DNA of 25,686 nucleotides from CAZOHC01 sp964579845 (GTDB taxonomy: Bacteria > Patescibacteriota > Microgenomatia > Levybacterales > UBA12049). Positions 1 through 7,677 of this stretch are shown here, piece by piece. The first letter of the stretch is position 1. Each line of letters opens with the position of its first letter. A model generated the notes under the pieces. The model saw only the letters and a program-made list of their open reading frames with translations. It was not told where the DNA came from and searched no databases. The stretch covers positions 1-25,686 of the forward strand of contig CAZOHC010000015.1 in NCBI GenBank assembly GCA_964579845.1. The letters are read 5' to 3'. The position numbers and the translations under genes are program-made.

Positions 1-835
1 CATGTAAATACCATGTCGCATCAGGATCGATTTTCTTAAGCTTTTCATACACTAACGTCAGGTCAATATTCGGCATTCCTGTTACTTCGTCATCGGGACG
101 CACTTTAATCCGGACATACCCCTTTCTCGGATCTTTCCGTATGACTAAGACATACCCCATCTTTTGCGCGAGTTTAAGAACAGTATCATTGATCGTTTCA
201 AATCCGATCGCGTTGCCCCACTTCGTTTCAAACTGCACTCCTGTATCGTTAATCTCTTTCTCTGCCCAGATCCTGTTTTGAAAAGTATACACGAGGGCGT
301 TCAGATACTCTATTCCTCGCTCCAGATAATACAGATCATCATCAGGCTTCATTAACTTAATCCCTTCCAAGTAGCCCAAATATGACATTTCATGGTAATC
401 GGCTGTCGGGCTATCCCAGAAGATTTCTTTGAAATGGTCTGTTGCGACGATCGTCGAGATAATTCGAGAGACCGCTTCTTTGTCTTCATCAGCAATCTCA
501 GCTCCTTTTTCAGATGCAATTTGCTGAGCATACTCCCAAGATAATCCTGCTCCTGAAACGGATGTGTCAAACACCTGATGATGATCAAGCGGTCCAAGTC
601 CTGTATCAACCTGCAGTACTTCGTAGTCACCAATCGTTTCCACCGGATCACCCTCCCAGGATTTTTCCGGGGTCTCTGAGACAACTTTACCCTTTGAATA
701 CGAGGTCAAACGCTGCCCTGCAGGGACGAAAGCGACTTCAGCATCCTGCCATCCGGGAAGAAATCGCTTCAATACCCAGACAGATCCAATCGCATCCCAG
801 TCAGGGGAAGTATGTGTCACAATCAGCCTGTTCAT
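1..835 (-). CDS. DHH-family phosphoesterase-like protein, C-terminus beyond window
   Basis: The reading frame is open from about 835 down to the left edge (about 278 codons) with no stop, so the gene is partial. Near the N-terminus is HTSPDWDAIGS (residues 8-18), matching the H-x3-D-x-D-A-x-G-S motif of DHH phosphoesterases such as NrnA. It is followed by VDTG (76-79) and the DHH triad (84-86). These residues bind Mn/Mg in the family, which cleaves phosphodiester or pyrophosphate bonds; the substrate here is unknown. Two ATGs lie in frame, at 841 and 835. A TATACT box ends one base before the first, so transcription should begin at about the second, and 835 is preferred. The region upstream is shared with a divergent gene. 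The family call is fairly firm; the specific function is not. Confidence 0.7.
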   Translation of the reverse strand, partial: MNRLIVTHTSPDWDAIGSVWVLKRFLPGWQDAEVAFVPAGQRLTSYSKGKVVSETPEKSWEGDPVETIGDYEVLQVDTGLGPLDHHQVFDTSVSGAGLSWEYAQQIASEKGAEIADEDKEAVSRIISTIVATDHFKEIFWDSPTADYHEMSYLGYLEGIKLMKPDDDLYYLERGIEYLNALVYTFQNRIWAEKEINDTGVQFETKWGNAIGFETINDTVLKLAQKMGYVLVIRKDPRKGYVRIKVRPDDEVTGMPNIDLTLVYEKLKKIDPDATWYLH

Positions 836-842
836 GTTCATG

Positions 843-848
843 AGTATA
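843..848 (-). promoter_or_regulatory. -10 box of the DHH-family gene
   Basis: TATACT on the minus strand ends 7 nt before the ATG at 835 and overlaps the environment of the ATG at 841. No convincing -35 is seen. The position predicts a transcript starting at or near the second ATG, that is, leaderless. Confidence 0.5.
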
Positions 849-872
849 CACGATAACGTGGAGTGAGGAAAG

Positions 873-882
873 GGTTATAACC
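873..882. other. 10-bp perfect palindrome in divergent intergenic region
   Basis: GGTTATAACC lies between the divergent DHH gene and the small membrane protein gene, about 25 bp upstream of the TATACT box. It could be an operator half-site pair or chance. No second copy was noticed. Confidence 0.25.
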
Positions 883-962
883 TCTATTCATTCGTGTGAA
901 TTCAGCATGGGCTCATCGTGTCGTTGAGTGTTCTTCAACAGCTGGATGACATTCGCTGTGCC

Positions 963-991
963 TTGACAAAAAACCTTGAATCTTCAATGAT
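963..991 (+). promoter_or_regulatory. Promoter for the small tail-anchored protein gene
   Basis: TTGACA (963-968), a 17-bp spacer and AATGAT (986-991). Transcription would start near 998. That excludes the GTG at 918 and supports the ATG at 1014 (or 1020) as the translation start. Confidence 0.45.
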
Positions 992-1013
992 TATAAGTGA
1001 GCCGATAAAAACT

Positions 1014-1421
1014 ATGGATATGACTGCCCACCCAAAACTTGATCCGAAACTTAAAGATACCTACGACCGGATCATGGGCACCTCAGTCGGTGTCAAACCT
1101 CCACAACCAACAGTAGCTCTCAAACCGGAGCCGACAGAAGTAGCGAACACACAGCACGCTGAGGAAAAAAACGATCCCCAGGTTGGGGCAGCTATCACTG
1201 AAGAAAAAAAAGCTCCTGTCAAAGCAGCCCCGACGCTGTCTCATATCGCTTACAACGCAGAAGAAGCAAAAAAACAAAAACAGAAAACGACTGAAAGTCA
1301 TCATGCCAATCCTCAAGTTATCAGAACAGACACCCTGCTATTCCCGCTTCTTATCGGTGCAGGCGGAGTCATCTTTTTTGTCTTCTATGCCATCTTCTGG
1401 ATGAGTTTCTTCGGAATGTAA
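1014..1421 (+). CDS. Small tail-anchored membrane protein of unknown function
   Basis: About 135 residues from ATG 1014. The first part contains DPKLKDTYDRIMG. A Lys/Glu/Pro/Ala-rich, probably disordered stretch follows, and the protein ends in a hydrophobic segment (about 28 residues, LLFPLLIGAGG onwards) with almost nothing after it. The layout fits a C-terminally anchored protein with a cytoplasmic tail. The frame is open back to a GTG at 918, but a TTGACA/AATGAT promoter lies inside that stretch, so the shorter form is preferred. It converges on proS, with stops only a few bases apart. I do not recognise a domain and assign no function. Confidence 0.6.
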   Translation: MDMTAHPKLDPKLKDTYDRIMGTSVGVKPPQPTVALKPEPTEVANTQHAEEKNDPQVGAAITEEKKAPVKAAPTLSHIAYNAEEAKKQKQKTTESHHANPQVIRTDTLLFPLLIGAGGVIFFVFYAIFWMSFFGM

Positions 1422-1427
1422 CTGGTG

Positions 1428-2651
1428 TTATGTGAGGCGATTGAGGACTTCTTCCAGAGCTAGTAATTCAGGGTTTTCATCAGCTCGTTTTTTCCATTCT
1501 ACCTGTGTACCTGTCTTATTACTGACCACCAACCGAACCGGAATACCGATGAGGTCAGCATCAGCAAATTTCTGCCCGACACCGGTATCGTCGCGGTCAT
1601 CAAAAAGAACATCAATTCCCGCATCTGTCAGCTTTTTATAGACTTCCTCAGCCCGTTCCCTGATAGCTGATTCTTGCTGGATGATTCCCACCAGGTGCAC
1701 GTCAAACGGTGAGACTGATGCAGGCCAGATAATCCCACGATCATCATGTGAGACTTCGACAATCGTTCCCATAACTCTCGTCGGCCCGATGCCATAACTA
1801 CCGAACCAGATAGGCTGCTTCTGTCCGTCTTTACCCGTATATAACATGCCCATCTTCTCAGCATACATTGTACCAAGCGGAAATATATTCCCGACCTCAA
1901 TTGCGTTAAGCGATGTCACGTCCGGGTCGTTCAACTCATCATCAGTCATAACTTCTTTATTTTTATAGAATTCCCATCCCTTTTTATAGTAGATAGTATC
2001 TTCCCCTGTTTCACACGGGACTTGGAATTCATGCGTGTGCTTATCGGTAAAGACACCGCCTGATGCTTCAGCAACCTTCACATCAAGCCCGAGTCGCGTG
2101 AAGATCTTTATATACGCATCTTTTACTTTCCAGTAATAGTTCAGAAGATCTTCTTCGCTGGTATGCGCACTATACAGATCTTTCATCAGAAATTCGCGTC
2201 CGCGAAGAACACCTGATTTTGCTCGAAGTTCATTCCGGAACTTTGTCGAGAAATGATAGATCATAACCGGGAGTTCCCTATAACTTGATATGTGCTTACG
2301 GAGTACATCCATCACGATCTCCTCATGGGTGAACGAGAGTGCATATGCTTTCTCATTTTTTTCGAACTGATACATGACATCACGTGCTGAATCCCATCTA
2401 CCTGTTTCGTTCCAGATCTCTTTCGGATGCAGAAGCGGCATGAGGACTTCCTGGGCTCCTGTCGCATTCATTTCCTCACGAATCACTGCTTCGATTTTTT
2501 GCTCAACTGCACGACCAAGCGGTAGTAGTGAGTATGACCCTGCCATGAGTTTATCGATAAACCCCCCTCGAATGAGGTACTTTGCATTAACAGAAACATC
2601 ATCTTTCGGAGCTTCTTTTTGAGTTTTCGGGAAAAGTGCTGAATATCGCAT
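1428..2651 (-). CDS. proS: Prolyl-tRNA synthetase lacking the editing (INS) domain
   Basis: This is a class II aminoacyl-tRNA synthetase that charges tRNA-Pro. Motif 2 is visible as FRNELRAKSGVLRGREFLMK, and motif 3 as GSYGIGPTRVMGT; the C-terminal anticodon-binding domain (about residues 310-407) follows. At about 407 aa it is much shorter than the bacterial type of roughly 570 aa. The sequence passes almost directly from THEFQVPCETGEDTI to NAIEVGNIFPLGT, so the approximately 180-residue INS editing domain that clears Ala-tRNA-Pro is absent. Two ATGs compete, at 2663 and 2651. TATACT abuts the first, so the second (MRYSALFPKT, the usual family N-terminus) is the likely start. The gene stands alone and converges on the upstream small membrane protein gene. 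Confidence 0.95.
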   Translation of the reverse strand: MRYSALFPKTQKEAPKDDVSVNAKYLIRGGFIDKLMAGSYSLLPLGRAVEQKIEAVIREEMNATGAQEVLMPLLHPKEIWNETGRWDSARDVMYQFEKNEKAYALSFTHEEIVMDVLRKHISSYRELPVMIYHFSTKFRNELRAKSGVLRGREFLMKDLYSAHTSEEDLLNYYWKVKDAYIKIFTRLGLDVKVAEASGGVFTDKHTHEFQVPCETGEDTIYYKKGWEFYKNKEVMTDDELNDPDVTSLNAIEVGNIFPLGTMYAEKMGMLYTGKDGQKQPIWFGSYGIGPTRVMGTIVEVSHDDRGIIWPASVSPFDVHLVGIIQQESAIRERAEEVYKKLTDAGIDVLFDDRDDTGVGQKFADADLIGIPVRLVVSNKTGTQVEWKKRADENPELLALEEVLNRLT

Positions 2652-2663
2652 AGAACTAGGCAT

Positions 2664-2672
2664 AGTATAGCA
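2664..2672 (-). promoter_or_regulatory. Extended -10 box of proS
   Basis: TGC-TATACT on the minus strand is an extended -10 element. It ends directly before ATG 2663 and 12 nt before ATG 2651. Initiation about 7 nt downstream gives a leader of 5-6 nt for the 2651 start, and no transcript containing the 2663 codon. Confidence 0.55.
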
Positions 2673-2740
2673 TTTTTCTTTAAGAGAAGAATAGACGAGA
2701 TAAAATAGCTTATAATATTTTATTTTACGAATAAATAGTG

Positions 2741-2746
2741 TATACT
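2741..2746 (+). promoter_or_regulatory. -10 box of the 95-aa unknown gene
   Basis: TATACT ends 8 nt before the ATG at 2755, in a very AT-rich stretch with no clear -35. A near-leaderless transcript is predicted. Confidence 0.5.
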
Positions 2747-2754
2747 ATATACAT

Positions 2755-3042
2755 ATGTCTCGTACTGAACAGTCATATCCGACAGAAATTATCATAAAAA
2801 ATCCGGACTTTGAAGAATCGAAAAATCTTTTAATAGGGTCAAAATTAAATCCGGACATTGAAGTTGAGTGTGTTTTGAGCAGAACAATCAACGGGCACAA
2901 AATACAGGAGCGATCAACGACAGTTTCACCGTCTGATTACCAGTATGAAGATCCCAATTTCGTGCTCCATGACCTTTTTAACGAATTTCAAGGAGGCAAA
3001 GAAGGATTAGATGCTGAGGTTATTTTCCGAAGACGCGGCTAA
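2755..3042 (+). CDS. Hypothetical protein of 95 aa
   Basis: A complete small frame with an ATG 8 nt downstream of a TATACT box and a TAA stop that overlaps the TAG stop of the convergent gnd gene. The protein is soluble, acidic in its middle, and has alternating hydrophobic stretches (TEIIIKNP, DIEVECVL, LDAEVIFRRR) that suggest beta strands with a short helix (HDLFNEF). No signal peptide, membrane segment or cysteine pair is present. I do not recognise the family. It is accepted as real because of its promoter and because the complementary strand holds no competing gene. Confidence 0.6.
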   Translation: MSRTEQSYPTEIIIKNPDFEESKNLLIGSKLNPDIEVECVLSRTINGHKIQERSTTVSPSDYQYEDPNFVLHDLFNEFQGGKEGLDAEVIFRRRG

Positions 3043-3977
3043 TCTTTTTTCTTCACGGCATGACCACCGAATTCAAACCGAAGTGCTGCAACCATACGGG
3101 CTGCAAACGATGCTGTTACCTCCGGATCTGTTTTTGACCTACTTCGGAAACTCAACGACTGCTCGATATTTTCTATCGGTACATTGACTTCTTTCGCTTG
3201 GTTAATTGTCCACTCTCCTTCACCGGTCGCATTAATCTCACCTTTTATCTCCGTCAGCCTGGGATCTTTCAAGAGTGCATCTTTCGCACGATCGATGAGA
3301 AAACTTGAGACAATTGTCCCCTTTTGCCAGTTTTCCGCAACTTTGACAAGATCCAGATCATAGGGTGCTTTGTCCAATACGCCGAATCCTTCTCCTATTG
3401 CCTGCATCATGCCGTATTCGATTCCATTATGAACCATTTTAACGAAATGACCAGCCCCTCCCTCACCGAAGTATGTGTGACCACCATTCGGCATGCTCAA
3501 AGAATCTAGGACCGGTGATATATATGTATATGCTTCCCTATCGCCGCCTGCCATCATCGGATACCCATTCTCACCTGCCAACACACCACCAGACACGCCG
3601 ATACCTAAGAACTTGATACCTTTTGCGTGGAACTCTTCACTCCTGCGCTGAGTGTCTTTATAGAACGCATTACCGCCATCGATGACAATGTCTCCCTTCT
3701 CGACGTAGTTTCCCAGCTCATCAAGCATATCCTGTGTAGGGCGTCCTGACGTGAGCATGACCCAAACCACTCTGGGAGGAGTGAGTGCAGCAACCAGACT
3801 TTTGATATCATCAGCAGCAAGAAATCGATCGGAGAGCTTTTTTTCTTGGAGCACGAGGCGGAATTGATTGACAATATCAGGAGATCTGTTCCAGGCAACA
3901 ACTGTGTGACCGTCTGCAAGCAGTTTCTCTACCATTCGTGTACCCATTTTACCTAACCCGATAAAGCCGACTTGCAT
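3039..3977 (-). CDS. gnd: 6-phosphogluconate dehydrogenase (decarboxylating), short form
   Basis: Oxidises and decarboxylates 6-phosphogluconate to ribulose 5-phosphate. The Rossmann motif GFIGLGKMG lies at residues 4-12, the substrate loop GVSGGVLAGENG in the middle, and the catalytic helix HFVKMVHNGIEYG after it. At 312 aa it belongs to the short group (about 300 aa), not the 470-aa E. coli type. The frame extends upstream to 4034, but a TTGACA-N17-TAGACT promoter lies in that extension and its -10 ends exactly 7 nt before ATG 3977, so 3977 is the start and the mRNA is probably leaderless. The stop overlaps that of the 95-aa gene. With zwf and pgl nearby, this completes the oxidative pentose phosphate steps. 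Confidence 0.93.
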   Translation of the reverse strand: MQVGFIGLGKMGTRMVEKLLADGHTVVAWNRSPDIVNQFRLVLQEKKLSDRFLAADDIKSLVAALTPPRVVWVMLTSGRPTQDMLDELGNYVEKGDIVIDGGNAFYKDTQRRSEEFHAKGIKFLGIGVSGGVLAGENGYPMMAGGDREAYTYISPVLDSLSMPNGGHTYFGEGGAGHFVKMVHNGIEYGMMQAIGEGFGVLDKAPYDLDLVKVAENWQKGTIVSSFLIDRAKDALLKDPRLTEIKGEINATGEGEWTINQAKEVNVPIENIEQSLSFRSRSKTDPEVTASFAARMVAALRFEFGGHAVKKKD

Positions 3978-3984
3978 GATGATC

Positions 3985-4013
3985 AGTCTATTGCAGAGGA
4001 TTCTTTCTGTCAA
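3985..4013 (-). promoter_or_regulatory. gnd promoter, leaderless type
   Basis: On the minus strand: TTGACA (4013-4008), exact 17-bp spacer, TAGACT (3990-3985), then 7 nt to ATG 3977. This is one of the clearest leaderless arrangements in the window. Confidence 0.75.
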
Positions 4014-4091
4014 GACCCCGAAGTATTTACGCAATAAACCTCTTTCGTGGCTGTCGTAGATTTTAGTGCTCGATTTTTTTCTCTATTCACC

Positions 4092-4097
4092 TATAAT
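4092..4097 (+). promoter_or_regulatory. -10 box of the CAP-domain protein gene
   Basis: A consensus TATAAT ends 6 nt before ATG 4104. No good -35 is seen at 16-18 bp. It rules out the upstream in-frame GTG at 4047 and predicts a leaderless mRNA. Confidence 0.6.
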
Positions 4098-4103
4098 AAA
4101 GAT

Positions 4104-5360
4104 ATGCTCAACTTTCGAAAGAGAACGCAGTCCAAGCAAATTTTTATTTTCCTCTCACTTGCACTTATCATGATGACGATAACACTGACCGTCATCCAAA
4201 CAAAACAGACCCAGGATTTACAAAGTTCCGCTGCATCTAACCTCAATAACTGCACGATCGCATCTTCGAAAATCTCGAACAATGCGGATGAGAAAAAGTT
4301 GCGAAACATAATAAATACCTATCGAAAAGAGAAAAACCTCCCTGCACTTGCTTTCCAGGAAGATTTGAACAGAGCTGCTGCCTGGAAAAGCAGCGACATG
4401 ATAAAAACAAAAGATATCAATCATACTGACTCAGCCAGAAGAAACTTCCCTGAGCGAATCAAGGACTGCGGTTATCACTGGTCATCGGCAGTAGAAAATC
4501 TGGCAAGTACTGATCCGCAGAATCCACAAGGTGTATTTGACGCATGGAAAAAATCATCAATACATAACAAGAACATGCTCTGTAAAGAATGTACGCAGAT
4601 AGGTTTGGCAACTGAAAAGGCTGCAAACGGAGAGTTTTATTGGACGATGACAGCAGGCTCTCCTAAGACGCAAAATGATACAGAGCCCCCTCCTCCTGAA
4701 AATCCTACGAATGAAGACGAAGACGAGGAAGAGGAACCTGTAGACGATGAAGAGATTGATGATTCAACAGAAGATGAGCCGGACGATGAAGAGGAAGAAA
4801 GACAGGTAGCAACACCAATACCTGAAGTGACACTCCCACCTGCTCCCCAGTCACTTCCTGACGGAACTACTGGCATTCTCCTGCATGTTGCAATAACCGG
4901 AATTGGAGAGGAAGGAAATACGCAACCAAGAACAGTCACCCGTCCGGTAACCGTCACCATCGGAAAGAGCACGACTGACGAGGGTGTTACAGTGAACGGT
5001 TCGGTAACCTATAACAGCACAACCAATCATTTTACCGGAGCTATCGAACTCCCGTCGAGCATTCAGACTGGAGCATACATCGTCAAAGTGAAGACTGAAT
5101 ACTCACTTATTCAGACTGTCTCTTCCGGGTTTGTGACACTCACTGAGAAACAGACGACTAAACTACCGCAGGTTATACTCGACCCGGTCGATTTGAACGA
5201 AGATAATGTGATTTCATTTGTCGATGTCTTACGATTCAGAACTTGTTTGAACGGACAGACGTGTAACAAACGAGAGTCAGATCTCAACGACGATGGAAAG
5301 TCAGATTTGATGGACTTTAATGTATTCGGAGCTGTCTTCGGAAATACGAGAGGTGACTAA
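4104..5360 (+). CDS. Membrane-anchored CAP/SCP-domain protein with C-terminal EF-hand pair
   Basis: 418 aa, predicted to sit outside the cell. A basic N-terminus leads into a membrane segment (about 13-31) ending in VIQTKQTQDLQSSAA, a Gln-rich motif shared with other proteins here. A CAP domain (about 64-184) follows, recognised from NTYRKEKNLPAL, the helix LNRAAAWKSSDM, H107, VENLAS, FDAWKKSSIHNKNML and a final YW. A Pro stretch and a very acidic linker (203-233) come next, then a beta-rich domain (about 254-356, starting near HVAITGIGEEG). Last are two 12-residue calcium loops (363-374 and 393-404, DLNDDGKSDLMD) of dockerin-like spacing. CAP proteins have varied, often unknown roles, so no activity is claimed. 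It converges on zwf with 16 bp between stops. Confidence 0.85.
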   Translation: MLNFRKRTQSKQIFIFLSLALIMMTITLTVIQTKQTQDLQSSAASNLNNCTIASSKISNNADEKKLRNIINTYRKEKNLPALAFQEDLNRAAAWKSSDMIKTKDINHTDSARRNFPERIKDCGYHWSSAVENLASTDPQNPQGVFDAWKKSSIHNKNMLCKECTQIGLATEKAANGEFYWTMTAGSPKTQNDTEPPPPENPTNEDEDEEEEPVDDEEIDDSTEDEPDDEEEERQVATPIPEVTLPPAPQSLPDGTTGILLHVAITGIGEEGNTQPRTVTRPVTVTIGKSTTDEGVTVNGSVTYNSTTNHFTGAIELPSSIQTGAYIVKVKTEYSLIQTVSSGFVTLTEKQTTKLPQVILDPVDLNEDNVISFVDVLRFRTCLNGQTCNKRESDLNDDGKSDLMDFNVFGAVFGNTRGD

Positions 5361-5376
5361 TAGCAATTCCATAATT

Positions 5377-6828
5377 TTATAGCCACTCTCGACCGTCATT
5401 GGTAATAAGTTTATTCCCTTCTTCAGGTCCGGTACTGTTATCCTCATACAGGTGCAGCGGAACATCTTTTTTCGTAAAACCCTCCATAATCTGCGAGATG
5501 AGCTGCCAGGATGATTCCAACTCATCCGATCGGTTAAACAGCATCTGATCACCGGTAAAAATATCCAGAAGGATTTTCTCATAAGCATCGATACCACGAC
5601 GACCGTAGGAATCTTTATACGTAAAATGCATCTTCACATCACCAAGGGATAGTTTGGGGCCCGGTTTTTTCGCAATCATTCGCAAAGAGATACCTTCATC
5701 CGGTTGTATCCGAAATGTAAGTACGTTACCGATCTCAGGACATCCGTATTCTCTGAAGAGGACATGACATGTCTGCTTGAACACGAGCGATATTTCCACA
5801 AAATCATCTTTCATCTTCTTCCCTGCTCTGACATAGAACGGTATATCTTCAAATCGCTGGCTGTCGACAAAAAGCTTCATTGCGACAAAAGTCTCAGTGG
5901 TAGAACCATTCGCAACATGGTCTTCTTCCCGATATGACCGATACTGTCCGCGAACAACTGATGCGGCAACATCATCAGGCTGAATCAACCTGATAGCTTT
6001 CATAGCCTGTGCCCGTGCTTCGCGTACACCTTCTTTGGTAAATGAAATGGGCTGTTCCATAGCGACCGCAGTGACCAGCTGTAACAAGTGGTTCTGAGCA
6101 ACATCACGCAGGTTTCCGACACCGTCAAAGAATCTACCTCTACCGCTAATACCGTTCTTCTCAGAAATGGTAATCTGCACATGATCCAGGTACGTCGAAT
6201 TCCAGATCGGATCGAAGATACCATTGGCGAAGCGGAATGCAATGATGTTCTGTACAGTATCTTTACCAAGATAGTGATCAACCCGGTAAATCTGCTCTTC
6301 TTGAAAAATCTCACCAAGCTTCCGGTCCAGTTCACGGGCATGTTCCATGTCGTTCCCGAATGGTTTTTCGATAATGATTTTCGTCCATTTATTCTCTTCG
6401 TGACCGCAGCCATCAGAGAGTTTTGTCTGATGGAGCTTGTTTAATATATTGTTATACATCTCAGGGGGTGTAGCCAGGTAGAACAACCTACTCACGCAAG
6501 CACCGACTTCATCATCAATATCCTGCAACTTCTGAATGAGTTCTTTATATCCTTGTTCTTCTTCAAATTTTCCCTGCTGGTATTGAAAATGTGAAACAAA
6601 GTCTTCCCATCCTTCTTTTTCTGAAAGATGAGAAAACAAATTGCGGAAGCTCTCAATTGAGAGATCTCGTCTGGCAAATCCATAGAGATAAAAATTTTCC
6701 GGAAGTTGGTCACGGTTATATAATTCAAGGAGTGCCGGTATAAGTTTAAAACGTGCGAGATCACCGGTTGCACCGAAGATAACCATTACGAAGGGAGATG
6801 ATAATTTAGTAATTTTCATAGTAATCAT
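5377..6828 (-). CDS. zwf: Glucose-6-phosphate 1-dehydrogenase
   Basis: Oxidises glucose 6-phosphate to 6-phosphogluconolactone with NAD(P). The N-terminal coenzyme motif is FGATGDLARFKLIPALLEL, EKPFGNDMEHARELD follows, and the active-site signature RVDHYLGKDTVQNI is complete. The length of 483 aa is normal for the family. The ATG at 6828 follows the pgl stop with no gap (TAAATG), so the two are translated from one message; another in-frame ATG lies three codons on. No clear Shine-Dalgarno precedes it, suggesting coupling or reinitiation. Its product is the substrate of the neighbouring pgl enzyme. Confidence 0.96.
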   Translation of the reverse strand: MITMKITKLSSPFVMVIFGATGDLARFKLIPALLELYNRDQLPENFYLYGFARRDLSIESFRNLFSHLSEKEGWEDFVSHFQYQQGKFEEEQGYKELIQKLQDIDDEVGACVSRLFYLATPPEMYNNILNKLHQTKLSDGCGHEENKWTKIIIEKPFGNDMEHARELDRKLGEIFQEEQIYRVDHYLGKDTVQNIIAFRFANGIFDPIWNSTYLDHVQITISEKNGISGRGRFFDGVGNLRDVAQNHLLQLVTAVAMEQPISFTKEGVREARAQAMKAIRLIQPDDVAASVVRGQYRSYREEDHVANGSTTETFVAMKLFVDSQRFEDIPFYVRAGKKMKDDFVEISLVFKQTCHVLFREYGCPEIGNVLTFRIQPDEGISLRMIAKKPGPKLSLGDVKMHFTYKDSYGRRGIDAYEKILLDIFTGDQMLFNRSDELESSWQLISQIMEGFTKKDVPLHLYEDNSTGPEEGNKLITNDGREWL

Positions 6829-7590
6829 TTATAACATTTGATCCGTAATAATCAACGTTTTCCCTGCAATCTCAGGCCGTTTTAGGAAACGACCCGGTAT
6901 CTCTGACTCACTGCCTTCACTAAGTACGTTCTCGAGTGCTGCTTTTTTATCATCACCGAATACGAGAACGAGCAGTCTATCCAGATGCGATAGACCCAGA
7001 AATGTCATCGTGATTCGTTCACCATAACTTCCGTTCTCGTCGTGGTAACTTGATACAATATCAGTTCCTGAGTACAACTCCTGATGAGATGCTCGGAACG
7101 ACTCATCAAGTGTCGGTATCCCTGCCGTATGCCCGTCGGTTCCGATACCGAGGATTCCGAATACGCTCTGGTACTGACTAAAGCTTTCTCGCAATAATTG
7201 GTCGTACGAATACGCTGTTTCCTCACGGGATCTTGTTCCGTCCAGTATCGGATGAAACGGAATATCGCGCATCGTTAAGTATCTGAGTATTCCGGACTCC
7301 TGCATCATGAGTTCGTTACTGTCCGGGTGAAGTTTACCGCCATACCGTTCATCTACCATCCCGACTGCACCGGGTTTCAATACTTCTTCATTAGCTATGT
7401 GACGATACAGTTTTCTCGGTGTACTCCCGCCTGATAACAGAAGCAGTGATCGCTCATTTACAAACTCTTTCAAAACCTCTCCTGCGACCTTTGTACCATG
7501 CTCAGCATCAGTTACTTTTGCAAATATAATTTCCTGATTCGTATACATGAGACTGTTGTTCTCTTGTAAAATATTTCTTATCGTATCCAT
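6829..7590 (-). CDS. pgl: 6-phosphogluconolactonase
   Basis: Hydrolyses 6-phosphogluconolactone to 6-phosphogluconate. The family motifs LLLSGGSTPRKLY (about residues 50-62) and GILGIGTDGHTAGI (about 144-157) are present, with DERYGG between them; overall it is of SugarP isomerase-like fold. It runs directly into zwf with no intergenic base. The start is uncertain. ATG 7590 lies just 5 nt after the T-tract of a terminator hairpin and has no Shine-Dalgarno. ATG 7548 (MYTNQEII, 239 aa) would follow a possible TTGATA-N18-TATTTT promoter. If the terminator is efficient, the shorter form is the more likely. Confidence 0.9.
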   Translation of the reverse strand: MDTIRNILQENNSLMYTNQEIIFAKVTDAEHGTKVAGEVLKEFVNERSLLLLSGGSTPRKLYRHIANEEVLKPGAVGMVDERYGGKLHPDSNELMMQESGILRYLTMRDIPFHPILDGTRSREETAYSYDQLLRESFSQYQSVFGILGIGTDGHTAGIPTLDESFRASHQELYSGTDIVSSYHDENGSYGERITMTFLGLSHLDRLLVLVFGDDKKAALENVLSEGSESEIPGRFLKRPEIAGKTLIITDQML

Positions 7591-7597
7591 ATATCAA
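7568..7597 (-). promoter_or_regulatory. Possible promoter for pgl-zwf
   Basis: Minus strand TTGATA (7597-7592), 18-bp spacer, TATTTT (7573-7568), then 19 nt to ATG 7548. It overlaps the end of the rseP terminator and the upstream ATG 7590. The -10 is weak, so this is tentative. Confidence 0.3.
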
Positions 7598-7636
7598 AAA
7601 TGCCATCCTGAGTTTCCCGCTGGCCTCAGAATGACA
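7596..7636 (-). terminator. Rho-independent terminator after rseP
   Basis: On the minus strand a 12-bp stem (arms 7636-7625 and 7612-7601, with two G-T wobbles), a 12-nt loop and then five Ts (7600-7596). It lies 41 bases past the rseP stop and ends 5 nt before pgl ATG 7590. The arm TGTCATTCTGAG resembles a dispersed hairpin motif common in intergenic regions of many bacteria. Confidence 0.7.
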
Positions 7637-7677
7637 ATCGTTCATTCTCCATATTTCCTCATGTATTGAATATAACT

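Noticed and set aside
514..843. Open frame on the plus strand opposite the DHH-family gene
   Set aside because: It is a shadow. The minus frame has the DHH motifs and stays open to the edge of the window.
5204..5348. Cellulosomal dockerin in the CAP protein
   Set aside because: The calcium loops have dockerin spacing, but no cohesin, scaffoldin or glycoside hydrolase is present, so only a dockerin-like EF-hand pair is claimed.
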